Source: Metaphire vulgaris
Lineage: Eukaryota > Annelida > Clitellata > Crassiclitellata > Megascolecidae
Direction of reading: 5' to 3'
Assembly (NCBI GenBank): GCA_018105865.1
Contig: CM030859.1
Location: 5,884,443 to 5,948,442 of the forward strand
Length of the DNA stretch: 64,000 bases
The notes under the pieces: generated by a model
What the model was told of the DNA's origin: nothing
Seen by the model: only the letters and a program-made list of their open reading frames with translations
The model's database searches: none
Part shown: one piece after another, positions 11,350-22,079 of the stretch
Numbering within the stretch: position 1 is the stretch's first letter
Layout: every line of letters starts with the position of its first letter
Program-made: the position numbers and the translations under genes

Positions 11350-12731
11350 CTAAAAAATGTAAGATGTACTTTTATTTAGAAAGTTACTAATGTCAAATTA
11401 TTACAAATGAAGCATATATCCGTAATGAATATTGTCAAATAAATGAGGTTAAGAGGTTATTCACATACAGATAATTTATTGAATGTGAACTTGAAAAGTG
11501 TATCAGTTATACACAGTTCTGTATGTGCGTCTCTTTAAACCCCTTTACCGGCCATGACACAAATATGCCGACAGCAGATCCCCATTGAACACAAGTAAAC
11601 AAAGATCCGGCATAAGAAACAATTTTGCCTCAGAGCGCATGAGATCATTTTGAACTCATGCATATTGTTAAAAAGAATAAGGTATATCACTACATAAAGT
11701 AATCTAACGAAAAGGTATAGCCAAACCTTTAAATCATGAAAATAACTTTCTTTCAAATCCCAATGTTTTTGTTTACCAGTGGCAGTTAACAAGGTGAAGC
11801 TGGTCGATCAAGCAGACTGATTGACCTTGTGGACAAAATAGGTTACAGTAATTAAAGTTTCAAAGTCTTCAAGAGTGGAAGTCTTGAGAAGGAGGGAACA
11901 AAATCCCTTCACCGGCTTAGACTATTAAGAGATCTGCCTATTCAGGCATTGGTGTATACTGGGGTGAAAAAGTGGTGGGCTCCAACCTCAATGCCTTTCC
12001 CCTCCCTACCCTACCCTCTCAAAACAGGAATGGAGCTGGACCCTAGCGACCTGGTAGATGTCTCTTTGGTTCCGGCTGCAAAGTTTACAGCAGACTGAGT
12101 GGAAGAGACAATAACCAGCTATACAAAAATTTTCCTGAGGCTGTTGACCAAAGTCAAATACTTACATTAACATAATTATCAGTACAATTGAAAATGGCAC
12201 ACAGCTAATTTGGTTCTTATAAGGATTTTTCAAGGACTAAGTAACAAGGACAAGGAGAAGGACCAACCTCAAACGATGAGGACAAGGACCGACCCCCAAG
12301 GACGAAGATAGGGACGAGGACTGACTCCCAAAAGATAAAGACTTCAAAATGGTTCTAAAGGAGACCTAAAGGACAACAACCCGGACTAGGATTAACATCA
12401 CTGCTTACAAGCTGCCACCCCTACAACCCACACTTGCCAAATCCTGAAGCCAACATTGCTTGTGGTACCAAATCATAAAAGGGAAACAAACCAGACCAAT
12501 CCCACGATGACTTTTGATTTTCTACATATAGAAACGCTTTTAAGCTTTTAACTAATTTTTTTTAGAATTCTTGTTCCTCAAAAATGAATAGCCACCATGA
12601 GAACAGCATTCAAATTAAAAACTCATCCATCCCAAGATGATGAGCTTCTGACTCCTTCTTTCTCTGCTGAGTTTGCCACTGACTAAGGTGGAATGAGATC
12701 ATAATCAGGTCACATGCCATTTTAAACTTAC
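11350..12731. other. intron 2 DNA, mostly unannotated
   Basis: No TE boundary was recognised. Around 12235-12345 there is a purine-rich stretch of repeated AAGGAC/GAGGAC units. The stretch begins just upstream of SR exon 3. Confidence 0.4.
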
Positions 12732-12799
12732 AGGTCTGTGGAAGCTTTTCAATTGTGTCACTTCTACTAGGTACGGCTAACTACTTCTAATCCACTTCA
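12732..12799 (-). other. candidate cryptic or poison exon in SR intron 2
   Basis: On the minus strand a good donor (ACCT|GTAAGTTT, GT at 12731-12730) ends a 68-bp segment beginning after TTAG. The segment is purine-rich (GAAGTGGATTAGAAGTAG) and has TAG codons early. SRSF4/5/6 genes of vertebrates carry stop-containing cassette exons in the equivalent intron, which motivates the call. The acceptor has a poor pyrimidine tract. Speculative. Confidence 0.2.
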
Positions 12800-12962
12800 C
12801 TAACATTTTCAGAGTGTGCTATGCAAGCAATCAGTTGTATCTACTCATTACAAATAATCAACATGTCTCGGATTATAAAGTACCATAATTTCACCCCCAA
12901 TTCGCTCCTTACACTTATAGGCCGTTACACGTTTACAGGCCACAGAAATCCAGTAGCATGCA

Positions 12963-13080
12963 TACCTTATTTGCACGATTATTACCTGCGGGTAATACAA
13001 GAAATTACAAACCACAGCTCCCCCTTGCTGGGTATACTCGTATGCAGGTTATACTGGAAACTTGAAACAAAGAATTTAAA
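12963..13080. mobile_element. end fragment of the 39446-39894 TIR element
   Basis: About 110 bp match the reverse complement of the right end of the element at 39.4-39.9 kb: TTATTTGCACGATTATTACC, then AAGAAATTACAAACCACAGC, GGTATACTCGTATG and CTGGAAACTTGAAAC. The other end and the GC-rich core are absent. Confidence 0.7.
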
Positions 13081-13867
13081 AACACAGCTTTAAACTAGAA
13101 GTTCTAGTAGGAAGTCACAGAAAAATGCGGTACAAAACGATGAAACGAAATTTCAAGATTGTTTTTGATGGATATTTAACCGGTAAGTTGCTTAATAGTG
13201 TACGCAAGCTAGCTTGGCGCCATCTGCTTGTCTTGCACGTGTATGAGTGTACCTCGGAAAGTCGCTGTTCTTGGCAATTTGTCGGCATTTTGCACCTGTT
13301 TTTAGCGCCAAATGAGCGGACATTGACCATATCGTCATTTTGGGTAGTCATCTGCACTTTCTCCGGGTAGATTTGGATGTTTTTGGTCATTCGCCATCAA
13401 ATATCTGGAACACCATCTTGTACGAATACACTGGAAAACATGATTTTCTTAACTGAGAAGATAATATAGGTGATTCAGTTGGGTTACGACATGCTGATTC
13501 CAAATCTGTAAGCTGTTTTGCTGTAGCACGTCAGGTTTAAAAGTTATCCCCATCTAATTCTTTTGCATGTGTATGCTGTCAGAGTGTCAAGTTTTTGTTA
13601 TGTGTGTGGATCATACATCATGAACAACAAGGTAAAGATCATATCATCACTAGTAAAGTTTGCCTACCACCAGTACTTCGATATGAAGGTAGGCGATCAA
13701 GTCAAAACTTTGGTCGCCACATGTTATTTGCATATCGTGCAACTGCAACCTAACTCTGGGGCTTAAAGGAAACACAAATGTCCTTTACTATATCCATGGT
13801 TTGGCGAGAGCCAAATGATCATAATACTGACTGTAACTTTTGTTTAACTAACGTTATTAGATTTTCA
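13081..13867. other. no recognised feature
   Basis: Short open frames exist on both strands, but none resembles a family I know. It is slightly more CpG-containing than its surroundings between 13150 and 13340. Confidence 0.4.
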
Positions 13868-14577
13868 ATCAAGAACAGAAATGCTTCCATCTGCCATCAG
13901 ACCAGTTCCTCATGGGGATGACCTAACGGTACCTAACCCACCACAGAATTTCCAAGAGTTACTTGACCACTCTGAGGACAGTGAAGGAGGTGCAACCTTC
14001 TCAACAACAAGACGAGTATTCTGCTGGTATACCACATCTCATTAATCAATCAGATCTCAGGGACCTTGTACGCGATCTTAATTCAACTAAATGACAGTCA
14101 GAGCTGCTGGGCTCACGACTTTAAAAATGGAATCTATTACACACTGATGTAAACGTCACTATCGACATTGAAATAAACATCTGTCACAGTTCTTCACTAT
14201 GCAGGATCAGATTTGTTACTTCAAAATTATAAATTGATTGTTCGTCACACTTGGCTACAGTGACAATTCTGACAACTGGCATCTTTTTATTGGCTCCTGT
14301 AAAGCCAGCTTAAAAGCTGTACCCGGTACTTCTTTATATAGGAAACGAACAACCATCAGTACCTCTTGTTCATGCAGCTGGGGTTAAGGAATCCTATGAA
14401 AGCATGATGGCAGTTCTCGATCTCATCAGGTACAGAGAGTTACAGTGGAGTATCTGTGGCGACTTGAAGGTTGTTGGTCTTGTTACAGTAATGCAAAGTG
14501 AATACACTAAATACTGCTGTTTCCTCTGTCTTTGGGATAGCCATGCCAGACATCAGCACTATTCAGTTCAACAGTGG
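13868..14577 (+). pseudogene. broken gene of an uncharacterised multicopy invertebrate family
   Basis: Degraded frames read PVPHGDDLTVPNPPQNFQEL, HLINQSDLRDLVRDLNSTK, then NICHSSSL-type and [13 protein letters not shown] pieces, and finally [30 protein letters not shown] and [21 protein letters not shown] recognise the motif set ([26 protein letters not shown]) from repeated, unnamed proteins in cnidarian and arthropod genomes; the function is unknown and it is probably TE-linked. At least two frameshifts and stops break it. Its 3' part is replaced in frame at 14578 by a LINE reverse transcriptase, so a 282-codon open frame starting at 14404 is a chimera. Confidence 0.6.
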
Positions 14578-16405
14578 CCTGCATTAATACTTCTTGATCT
14601 ATCAGCAGCTTTTGATACTGTGGATCATTCCATCCTCCTACACTGTCTCCAACACTGGTTTGGTCTTTCTGATTCAGCTCTGCACTGGTTCACTACTTAT
14701 TTGAGTCCTCGCACTCAGTCTGTCTGCACAAATGGCACCTTTTCATCATCAGCTACTTTAAATTGTGGGGTCCCCCAAGGCTCTGTTCTTGGCCCTCTCT
14801 TGTTCACTTTATACACGACTTCTCTTGGCTCATTACTGTCAAACCATCACCTAGATTACCACCTATATGCAGATGATACGCAGATCTTTATTTCATTTGA
14901 TAAGTCTTCATCAGAATCTTCATTGGAAACTATTTCTCAAGCATTCTCTCATATTCAGTCCTGGATGGATTCAAACAAATTGCTTTTAAACCCGGCCAAA
15001 ACTGAATTTTTACCCTTAGGCACAAAGCCCCAGCTCAAGAAATTTGATTCTATAAACTCTATTAAACTTGGTGATTCAACTATTCCTGTAAGTAGTTCTG
15101 CACGGGATCTAGGAGTAATTTTTGATTCCACGCTTTCTTTCTCAACTCACACAAATAGCATTTGTAAAGTAGCTCACTACCACCTTCGTGATTTGTATCG
15201 TATTAGGAAATTTCTGAATAAACCTGCATTAATGCTTTTGGCAAATGCTTAGTGTCCAGTCGTCTTGATTATTGCAACTCCCTTCTTTTTGGCATTTCTA
15301 AATCAAACCTGGCTAAACTCCAACGAGTTCAAAATTCATTGGCTTGGGTAGTTTCAAAAACCCCAAAACGTGAGCACATAACCCCAGTCCGTAAGGGTCT
15401 TCACTGGCTTCCAATTAAAGAAAGGATAGACTTTAAAATCTGCCTTCAGGTATACAAAACACTTTACTACAAGGAACCCAGTTACCTTCTTTCAAAACTT
15501 TCTGTACAAGCAAACAAATACTCGACCAGATCCGCGTCTGCAATAGTTCTCTCCATCCCACATACTCGGACAGTTCTTGGTTCTCGTGCTTTCTCAGTGG
15601 CTGCCCCAAAACTCTTAAACTCATTGCGTCAGCATGTTCGCATTGCAAATTCATTACAAATTTTTAAAGCAAGATTAAAAACACATCTTTTTGACCGGGC
15701 TTATACACCATGGTGACCGGAAGATTCGGTACCGGAAGATTCGGTACCAGTCACGGAAGATTCGGTACCGTTGGGTGCGCGGGGCCCGCTGGGGCTCATG
15801 CCACCTTATTGTCCCCGTGGGGTGGGCGGATAAGACCGTTCTAACGCGGGGGAGGGAAATAACGGCGAGCTACGATAGTAATCGCACGGCGGGTGAGAGC
15901 GGCCCGGGAGCCGTTGAATCGGGTCAATTTTCCCTCCGGAAACGCCTAGCTTAAACCCTGCCTTGCTTTACATGTAAAACGTATTACCGTAGCATATCTA
16001 TCTATTTTGGGCCTTTTCTAGAAGGTCGCATTAAACAGCTCAAGTTCCCTGCACATATTGGGAGTTTAAAATCTGTTTACACCCATTATGTCGCTGGGAT
16101 GAGCAAAAGCGCGCCTGAACGCTGGGTATCCGCTAATGACGCGTGACAGTTAAAGCAGACAAATATCAGCAGCAGGTGAGGCGTCATCTTATGTGTATGT
16201 CGAACCGGTACCGAATTATCCGGTACCGAATCTTCCGGTACCGAATGTTCCTGGAACCATCCACCATAGACTGTCACCCGTTTGTCCGGCCGGATACCCT
16301 GGATTTGACCTGGATCTTTAGTGATTTGGATTTGGTGTGCCATCGGTTGATGCTTCTGTGCATTATGAAAGTGGCGCTATAGAAGTTTAAGATTAGATTA
16401 GATTA
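14578..16405 (+). mobile_element. L2/CR1-type LINE, 5'-truncated, with 3' tail
   Basis: The ORF2 fragment keeps RT motifs [14 protein letters not shown] (14590), [13 protein letters not shown] (14767) and YADDTQIF (14865), then SSRLDYCNSLLFG and the C-terminal KTHLFDRAY near 15700. One frameshift at about 15250 splits two long open frames (14404-15252 and 15252-15716). After an insertion at 15712-16261 the 3' UTR resumes (GGCGCTATAGAAGTTTAAG) and ends in a GATTAGATTAGATTAG tail. Of the LINEs here this is among the least decayed. Confidence 0.88.
15712..16261. mobile_element. foldback-like element with GGTACC arrays at both ends, copy 1
   Basis: The left end is tandem GGAAGATTCGGTACC units; the right end has the same unit inverted (GGTACCGAATCTTCC). 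It is flanked by 6-bp repeats CACCAT (15706-15711 and 16262-16267). The unique core of about 430 bp, including GGGCCCGCTGGGGCTCATG, is shared almost unchanged with the copy at 44.8-45.5 kb. No coding frame is recognised. Inverted tandem-array ends resemble foldback elements; the superfamily is unknown. It interrupts the LINE 3' end. Confidence 0.75.
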
Positions 16406-16439
16406 GAACAGGAAAAATATGCCAGTTCAGTTGAAAAAC

Positions 16440-16825
16440 AAAATTGCAGAGGAAAGATGATTGCCTGTTTCGCAACAGACCTGACGGCACTAAAGTGGAT
16501 GGACAAACATGAAGTCAACGTCCTTTCAACCTTCCATGGGAATGAATTGACAACAATCAAAACTTATTGTGGCAATAAATAGAAACCAGTCACTGTGGTA
16601 ACTTACACTCAAAACAAGGGGGGTGTGAATCCAGCGGACCAAATGACAACTTCTTACCCGATTGAACATAAACGACGAAAAGTGTGGTACAAAAAAGAGT
16701 TTTGCCATCTATTTAATCGGATAGCATTGAACATCCTCTTCAATAAGGACAATCCTGAAATGGCAACAGATCATCTACAATTCAGGATCAAACTGATTGA
16801 GAGGCTTCTGGAGTCACATCACTGA
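16440..16825 (+). pseudogene. piggyBac transposase C-terminal remnant
   Basis: Reads MIACFATDLTALKWMDKHEV, LSTFHGNELTTIKTY, then one stop, then QNKGGVNPADQMTTSYPIEH, RRKVWYKKEFCHLFNRIAL. This matches the C-terminal catalytic part of PGBD4-like DDE transposases (W-DKR-V--LST-H, GGVD-ADQM, RK--KWYKK-F-HL), which cut and paste at TTAA. The third catalytic Asp of GG-N-ADQ is present. Only about 125 codons remain and no TIRs are visible. Confidence 0.85.
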
Positions 16826-16835
16826 GCAATACCAC

Positions 16836-17872
16836 CAGTATATGGACGAGAAGATTAGTGCAATCTGGGAGAGGACGTCTAGTGCCGGGCTCGCAGTCTA
16901 CTCACACTAATCTGGCCCACTCCTCACTGCGTTCTCTGCCCCAACTCAGGCGAAGTTTGTGGATACGATACATTCAATGCCAAACAAGCACTGTGCGAGT
17001 GACCCACTGCTGACATGGCTACTGAAGGCCTCGCTTGAGGTGCTTGCACCATTCTTAATGGCGTTCCTGGAGAAGTCCCTATAGACTGGCGAATTCCAGG
17101 AGACAATGGAGGCATGTGATCGTTCACCCGCATCTTAAACAGGTTGGACTAAATTGTGCTAAAGTCAAGAGCTATCGACCGGTCTCTAAATTGCCATTTC
17201 TTTCCGAAGTACTAGAGAGACTGAAAAAATGTCAGCCGCCAGGTGGCGCAGACTCCTCCGGACACCGACCGCTAGGGGCACCAGCAGCTTCCTATAAAGG
17301 TAGCCGCTGGGCGGAAACTCTCTCTTGCTCTCAAGGACTGGATTAAGCAAAGAATCTAAAACAGCTTCAGTGTGGATTTGACTGATTCGGAATATAGTGC
17401 GAATAAACTGGTATATTAGTTGGAATATCATTATCATTAAAGTCAATGGACAGGTCTGTGTATCTACATTTATGTTGTTTGAAGATATATTCAATAAATG
17501 CGGTTTAATATTTCGTAACCCTGTTGTTATTATTCGAGTGAATACGTGGCCCACGTGTCTTTGAATCTGAAAGACTTTGATTTAGCGCCAAAGCCGATCC
17601 TATGTGCCTTTAGTTTAACACCATCCTGGTGATAAATAGATAAGAAATAGAAAGGAGTAAGCAAAGATGTAGTTTCAAGATTGGTAAACAAGCAACTGGC
17701 TGCCCACCTAGACAAGAATCGTCTGATGCCAAGGGACCAGTCTGCTTATCGACGGAGACATCGTCGATGCGACTGCGAATGGGCAATTCGTTCTCCTCTG
17801 CTCATTGGATCTTTCGGCCACATTCAACAAAGTCGATCATGATATTCTCATTCATGTTAGCCTCCTTTTTCT
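16836..17872 (+). pseudogene. CR1-like LINE fragment split by an insertion
   Basis: Left part (16836-17232): MDEKISAIWERTSSAG, MPNKHCASDPLLTWLLKASL, VKSYRPVSKLPFLSEVLER. Right part (17676-17872): VVSRLVNKQLAAHLDKNRLM, DQSAYRRRH, DATANGQFVL, DLSATFNKVDHDILIHV, with frameshifts. VLER joins VVSRLV directly in related LINEs, so 17233-17675 is inserted. RT motifs beyond FNKVDH are missing. Confidence 0.8.
17233..17675 (+). mobile_element. insertion resembling a solo LTR
   Basis: Begins TGTCAGCCGCCAGGTGGCGC, has a TATA-like CTATAAAGG at 17293, an AATAAA at 17487, and lies within a LINE coding frame. This fits an LTR with promoter and polyadenylation signals. I could not settle the right boundary or a TSD, so the class is tentative. 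Two motifs near the start (CCGCCAGGTGGCGC, ACCGCTAGGGGCACC) look like CTCF sites. Confidence 0.4.
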
Positions 17873-18207
17873 GAGTTTGTCCATGATGGTATTCTGTAAC
17901 CCAATCCACTACCATATAACTTCATTTCTAAGTTTTTGAAGTCTGTTAACTCCAAGAATTCTTATTAGACAGCTCATTCCTGCAACGAGTAGTCTTTTTG
18001 GATCTTCTCTTTTTGTGGCCCAGGTTTCAGATCCATATAGCATATGTGGAATGACAACGGTATTGCAGTTTTGGATTTTGGTGCTTATTTTGATTTCTTT
18101 AGAGTTCCAGATGCGTTTCAGTCTACCCATTGTTTGTAATCCTTTTGTTATTTTCTGTTTGATGTCTTCTTGGCAGCTTCCATTGCTTGTTATTTGTCCT
18201 CCTACCG
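17873..18207 (-). pseudogene. RTE-type LINE (family C) C-terminal fragment
   Basis: The minus strand reads TVGGQITSNGSCQEDIKQKI, LQTMGRLKRIWNSKEIKIST, IPHMLYGSETWATKREDPKR, LLVAGMSCLIRILGVNR. These are the post-RT motifs of RTE-like LINEs (MLYGSETW, R-LLVAEMS-LRRILGV). Related copies are at 36839-36945, 37307-39206 and 61783-64000. Confidence 0.82.
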
Positions 18208-18259
18208 TATTATCTTGGGCATAAGAAGCACATGTGTATAATACGCACCCTTAGTTTAG

Positions 18260-18725
18260 ATCTAGAGTTATCCTAATGTAATAATGTTAATACCCATTAG
18301 ACTATGTCATGCACATGCATGCTTCATTTTCAATTCAGTGTGTCACTTTTCTTATGCATTGACCAATTGTGAAATGATTGATATAAAAAATTTGTGGGAA
18401 AGCAATTTTTGCTACCAGGAAAATTGATTTTACTTAAATTAATTTTTTCCCTAGAAGTCAAGTATTTTCATTGCATGTACACAGTATAACTGCTTTTGAA
18501 ATTGTTTATATCCATTTAATAAATTGCAAATATATTCATAATAATATTTTATGCAATTTTGTCCCTAAATAAATAATTATTATATATATGCAAATGTCCA
18601 ATTACTTGATTAATGGCATAAAATTATCAATTATCTTTATTTATTTATTTACGTGTTTTATATTTTTGATAAGCAATAGTGTCAGTAAACTTCTCGGATT
18701 TTATTTATAATTTATTTGTGGCGCA
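18260..18725. other. AT-rich DNA, no recognised feature
   Basis: Very AT-rich. Just before it, 18204-18252 resembles one end of the TA-flanked family at 3198 (TACCGTATTATC, AATACGCACCC), but no partner end was found. Confidence 0.4.
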
Positions 18726-20010
18726 ATGGCATCTGTTGCTTTACGTACAAAGCTGAGTGACTATCTTGGAGGTACGAAAAAGTTTCTGCCAACTGAGTTC
18801 CCAACCTTACGTGATTGCTTGCAACGATGTGTCAATCTGCAGCAAGACCAACTGCTACTACTTGACAAAGACCCACACAATATTTCAATGCAACAAATAT
18901 TTCCTGCGGTTGCTCTTGAAATTGCAGAACGATGGTCAATTTCCAACAGCAAGTTAAGGAGCCTGTAGTTATTAGTTCAAAAGCTATAGGACAAAGACTC
19001 AGTCGAGCTTGGTCCTCGGTCTCTGAGATAGCTCGAGATAAAGCTCGGAAAGATACCAAGGGACAGTGGAAACCAAAACTTGACAAACTTTTTGATATAG
19101 CTTCCTGCACATGTAGAATTGTCCTTTGTGGTGATGATGATGCCCCTTGCCAGAAACTTGTGATGCGCAGGCACACAACCTTTGCAAATGTGATTTAAAG
19201 TTAAGGATTCCAAAAAAGGAGCTACTTTGGATCAAAGCCCAACGGGAAAAAGAAGGCAGTGTTTCATCAATGCAAGAGTCCAGCCTGGATTGAAGAGCGT
19301 CCAAGCTGAAAATGAAATGCCTTCTATATGAGCAAGCATGACCTTGTATCTGAGGATTTGGAGGTCTTGAAGTTGCTGGCAACCTGGGTAACACAAGTTT
19401 ACCTACCCATGTTCTATGAGATAAAGGTGAAACATTAAATCAAGTATGGGCCCTGGCATTTAATAAAGCTATTCAGACTTTGGCAGAAGCAAGATGCAAG
19501 AGTCAAGGATGTCTCAGAGCCTTACCTCAAAAGCGAATCATGGTGGGCGCATCCTGAGAATGTACTCACCGCCCTTCTCTGTTCTGATGATTCAAACCAG
19601 AGAGTCTTTACAGTTGACAAAATAATGAAAACTTGGGATGGAAATGAACTAGGTTCCACTGCAGTGCGTTCTTTCAAAGTTCCACAAACTGTAAACCTGA
19701 CTGCTTGCGACCTCAAAGAACTCATTGATTGGGAAGCAGAGACCATCACTGAACCAATTTTCACAACAAATATATCTTCGGTCCAACTTGATGCACTGAA
19801 AGTTGCCCCTCTGGAACTTCCTCCATATTATCTGCACACTAAAAGTTGTGAAAGAGCAGTTAAATTGGTTACTGGGGCAGCTGAATGAGTTTGTGACTGG
19901 GCCAAGAGAGATGGCTTTATACGAACGCAGTTGTGTAATAGAGAAGCAATGCCTTCATTGAACTCAAAGAAAGACTTTCTCAAAGTGTTCCAGCTTAAAG
20001 AATAACTAAC
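18726..20010 (+). pseudogene. broken gene of an uncharacterised 'YLGG' multicopy family
   Basis: Motifs in order: RTKLSDYLGGTKKFLPTEFP, TLRDCLQRC, then (shifted) RLSRAWSSVSEIARDKARK, WKPKLDKLFDIASCTCRI, LRIPKKELLWIKAQREKEGS, KDVSEPYLKSESWWAHPENV, LKELIDWEAETITEPIFTT, LPPYYLHTKSCERAVKLVT and a C-terminal RDGFIRTQLCNREAMPSL. I recognise this set from unnamed repeated proteins in cnidarians, arthropods and other invertebrates; the biochemical role is unknown and the copy number suggests a TE link. At least four frameshifts or stops. The Cys cluster (SCTCRI...) may be a metal site. No TIRs were found around it. Confidence 0.6.
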
Positions 20011-20145
20011 TATTACCTTATTATGATTACAGGGTCTGTCCATTAATTGTCAACAATTTTTGGGCAATTTTTGACTCCCTCCCATTTGTCAACAACTGTC
20101 AACTTTCACTTACCCCTCTATAATTACCGGTACCAAGAAAAACTA

Positions 20146-22079
20146 GGTAGAACACAAAATATAGGAATTAGAGCATGGAGTGTCAGAACACTTGACCAGC
20201 TTGTTGCCTATCTGATCAGGAATGGCCTTATGCCCACGGACTAGTCGGCATATCACAAGGGACATTCCATAGAGACAGTGGTGCTCCGGGTCTATAATGA
20301 CATCGTGGAAGCGGTCTCAAACGGCCACCTTGCGCTCCTATGTCTGCTGGACTTTTCAGCGGCATTTGACACCGTAGATCACGACATCCTGCTCAAACGT
20401 CTCTATACCACCTATGGGATCAAAGGCCCAGTTCTTGATTGGATCCGGAACTAGCTGTCAGATCGTAGCCAGTCGGTCACCTGGTTGGGTCATAAGTCCG
20501 ATTCACGTAGGGTGAGCTGTGGGGTGCCTCAAGGGTCAGTCCTGGGGCCGCTATTGTTCATACTTTACGTGGCCGACATCTGTCGTGTCATTAAAAGGTG
20601 TGGGACTACCCCTTTTGCCTATGCTGATGATGTGCAGGTGCTCACTTCATGTCTCCCATCTGAAATAGATGGGGCCATATTTCACATCTCCACCTGCATC
20701 TCCTTGGTTCGGCGGTGGGCCGATGAAAACCGGCTAGCGCTAAACCCAACCAAAACGGAACTGCTTTGGTTTAGTAGCCCGCGGGGCCAACACCTGATTC
20801 GATGTGAGTCGGTCTGGGCTGACGGCGTGGAAATAGTTCCCAAAACTGAGATGAGGCTTCTTGGAGTACTGATCGATGAGACTCTCTCGCTGTCGGGGCA
20901 TATCGCCAATGTCTCCAGGCTGGGATTCTTCCATCTGAGAAGGCTAAAAACCATCCGCCGATATCTCCCTATACCTGATACCATCAGTTTGGTCCGTGCA
21001 CTGGTCCTGTCGCGCATTGACTATTGCAATAGTGTTTTATTGGGTCTGCCTACGACGAGACTGAACTCCCTCCAATCTGTGATTAACACAGCAGTGCGTC
21101 TAATATTCGGTCTGAAATGGAATGCCCATGTTTCACAGCCACTGAAAGATCAACTCCATTGGCTGAAGATTCCGGAGCGGATTGTGTTGAAACGTTGTTG
21201 GCTCACGTTTTCAGACAATTTATGATCCGCACTGTCCTACCTATCTTCATTACTTGGTTCAACCTGCTCCGTCAGTACAATACCGTTCCCAGCTTCGGTC
21301 GAGGAATCGCAATCTGCTGCTTGTCCCCCCCTCCGGCCAGGACTCCTGCCCTCGGGGACAGATCCTTTCGGAGAGGCAACCCAATCCTGTGGAACACTCT
21401 GCCAAGGGTGGTCACCATGGAGACTTCGCCAGGAGCGTTTTTGAAGAACATGAAGACACACCTGTTTAAAGTTTCTTTTGGTTGTCAGACGCCTTTGACT
21501 TTAGCCTTAGCTATGCGTATGGCGTCGAATAAATTGTCCTGCATAATAATAATAATAATATAATAACACTGAAATATGCTGAAGGACTAACAATGGCCAT
21601 AGAGGAAATAAACAGATACCAATGGGACATTGTAGGGTTATCCGAGACTAAATGGAAAGGAAGAGGAGAATTCTACACAACAGTAGAAGTACAAAGTACA
21701 GTACAAAGTGCTATGCTCAGGAATTGATGATGAAATAGCCCCGGGAAAGAGTGGCATTACTACTAAATCAAAAGGCAGCCAAAGCACTTATTGGATATCA
21801 AGAATAATAATGGCTAGATTCACTACAAAATTCTGCAAAATGACAGTGATACAAACATATGCACTGACAAGTGACAGTACAGAAGAGGTAATTGATAGCT
21901 TCTATGGAGGAATGCAACAAATGGTTAGTGCAGTTCCAAAAGATGCCATCTTAATCATCACAGGAGACTGGAATACTAAAGTCGGGACAGACTATGGCAC
22001 TTGGGGAGGTAATGTTTTCAAACATGGGATTGCAGAAGAAAATAACAGAGGGAATTACTTAACTTTTATGCATCAAACA
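20146..22079 (+). pseudogene. RTE-type LINE endonuclease fragment split by a CR1-like LINE
   Basis: Left part (20146-20192): IGIRAWSVRTL, the start of the RTE endonuclease. It continues at 21565 with LKYAEGLTMAIEEINRYQWD, IVGLSETKWKGRGEF, then VIQTYALTSDSTEEVIDSFY and LIITGDWNTKVGTDYGTW to 22079. The site of the break is marked by AACACT on both sides. The domain carries the WN-like start, E-TKW and GDWN catalytic motifs, with one small internal duplication and a stop near 21720. Confidence 0.82.
20193..21564 (+). mobile_element. CR1-like LINE, 5'-truncated, inserted in an RTE fragment
   Basis: The ORF2 frame has RT motifs [18 protein letters not shown] (20360), [14 protein letters not shown] (20518) and YADDVQV (20620), then RLLGVLIDETLSLSGHI, LSRIDYCNSVLLGL and a C-terminus with GDRSFRRGNPILWNTLP and MKTHLF. 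One stop is near 20453 and one frameshift near 21215. The 3' end is a short ATAATAATA tail. It is flanked by 6-bp AACACT repeats at 20187-20192 and 21565-21570. Confidence 0.88.

Noticed and set aside
20036..20110. End of a DNA transposon (CATTAATTGTCAACAATTTTT)
   Set aside because: No convincing inverted partner or TSD; the similar motif near 22785 is too diverged.
20485..21225. 246-codon frame as a host reverse-transcriptase gene
   Set aside because: It is 5'-truncated LINE ORF2 with a TSD, a 3' tail and an upstream stop; not a domesticated gene.
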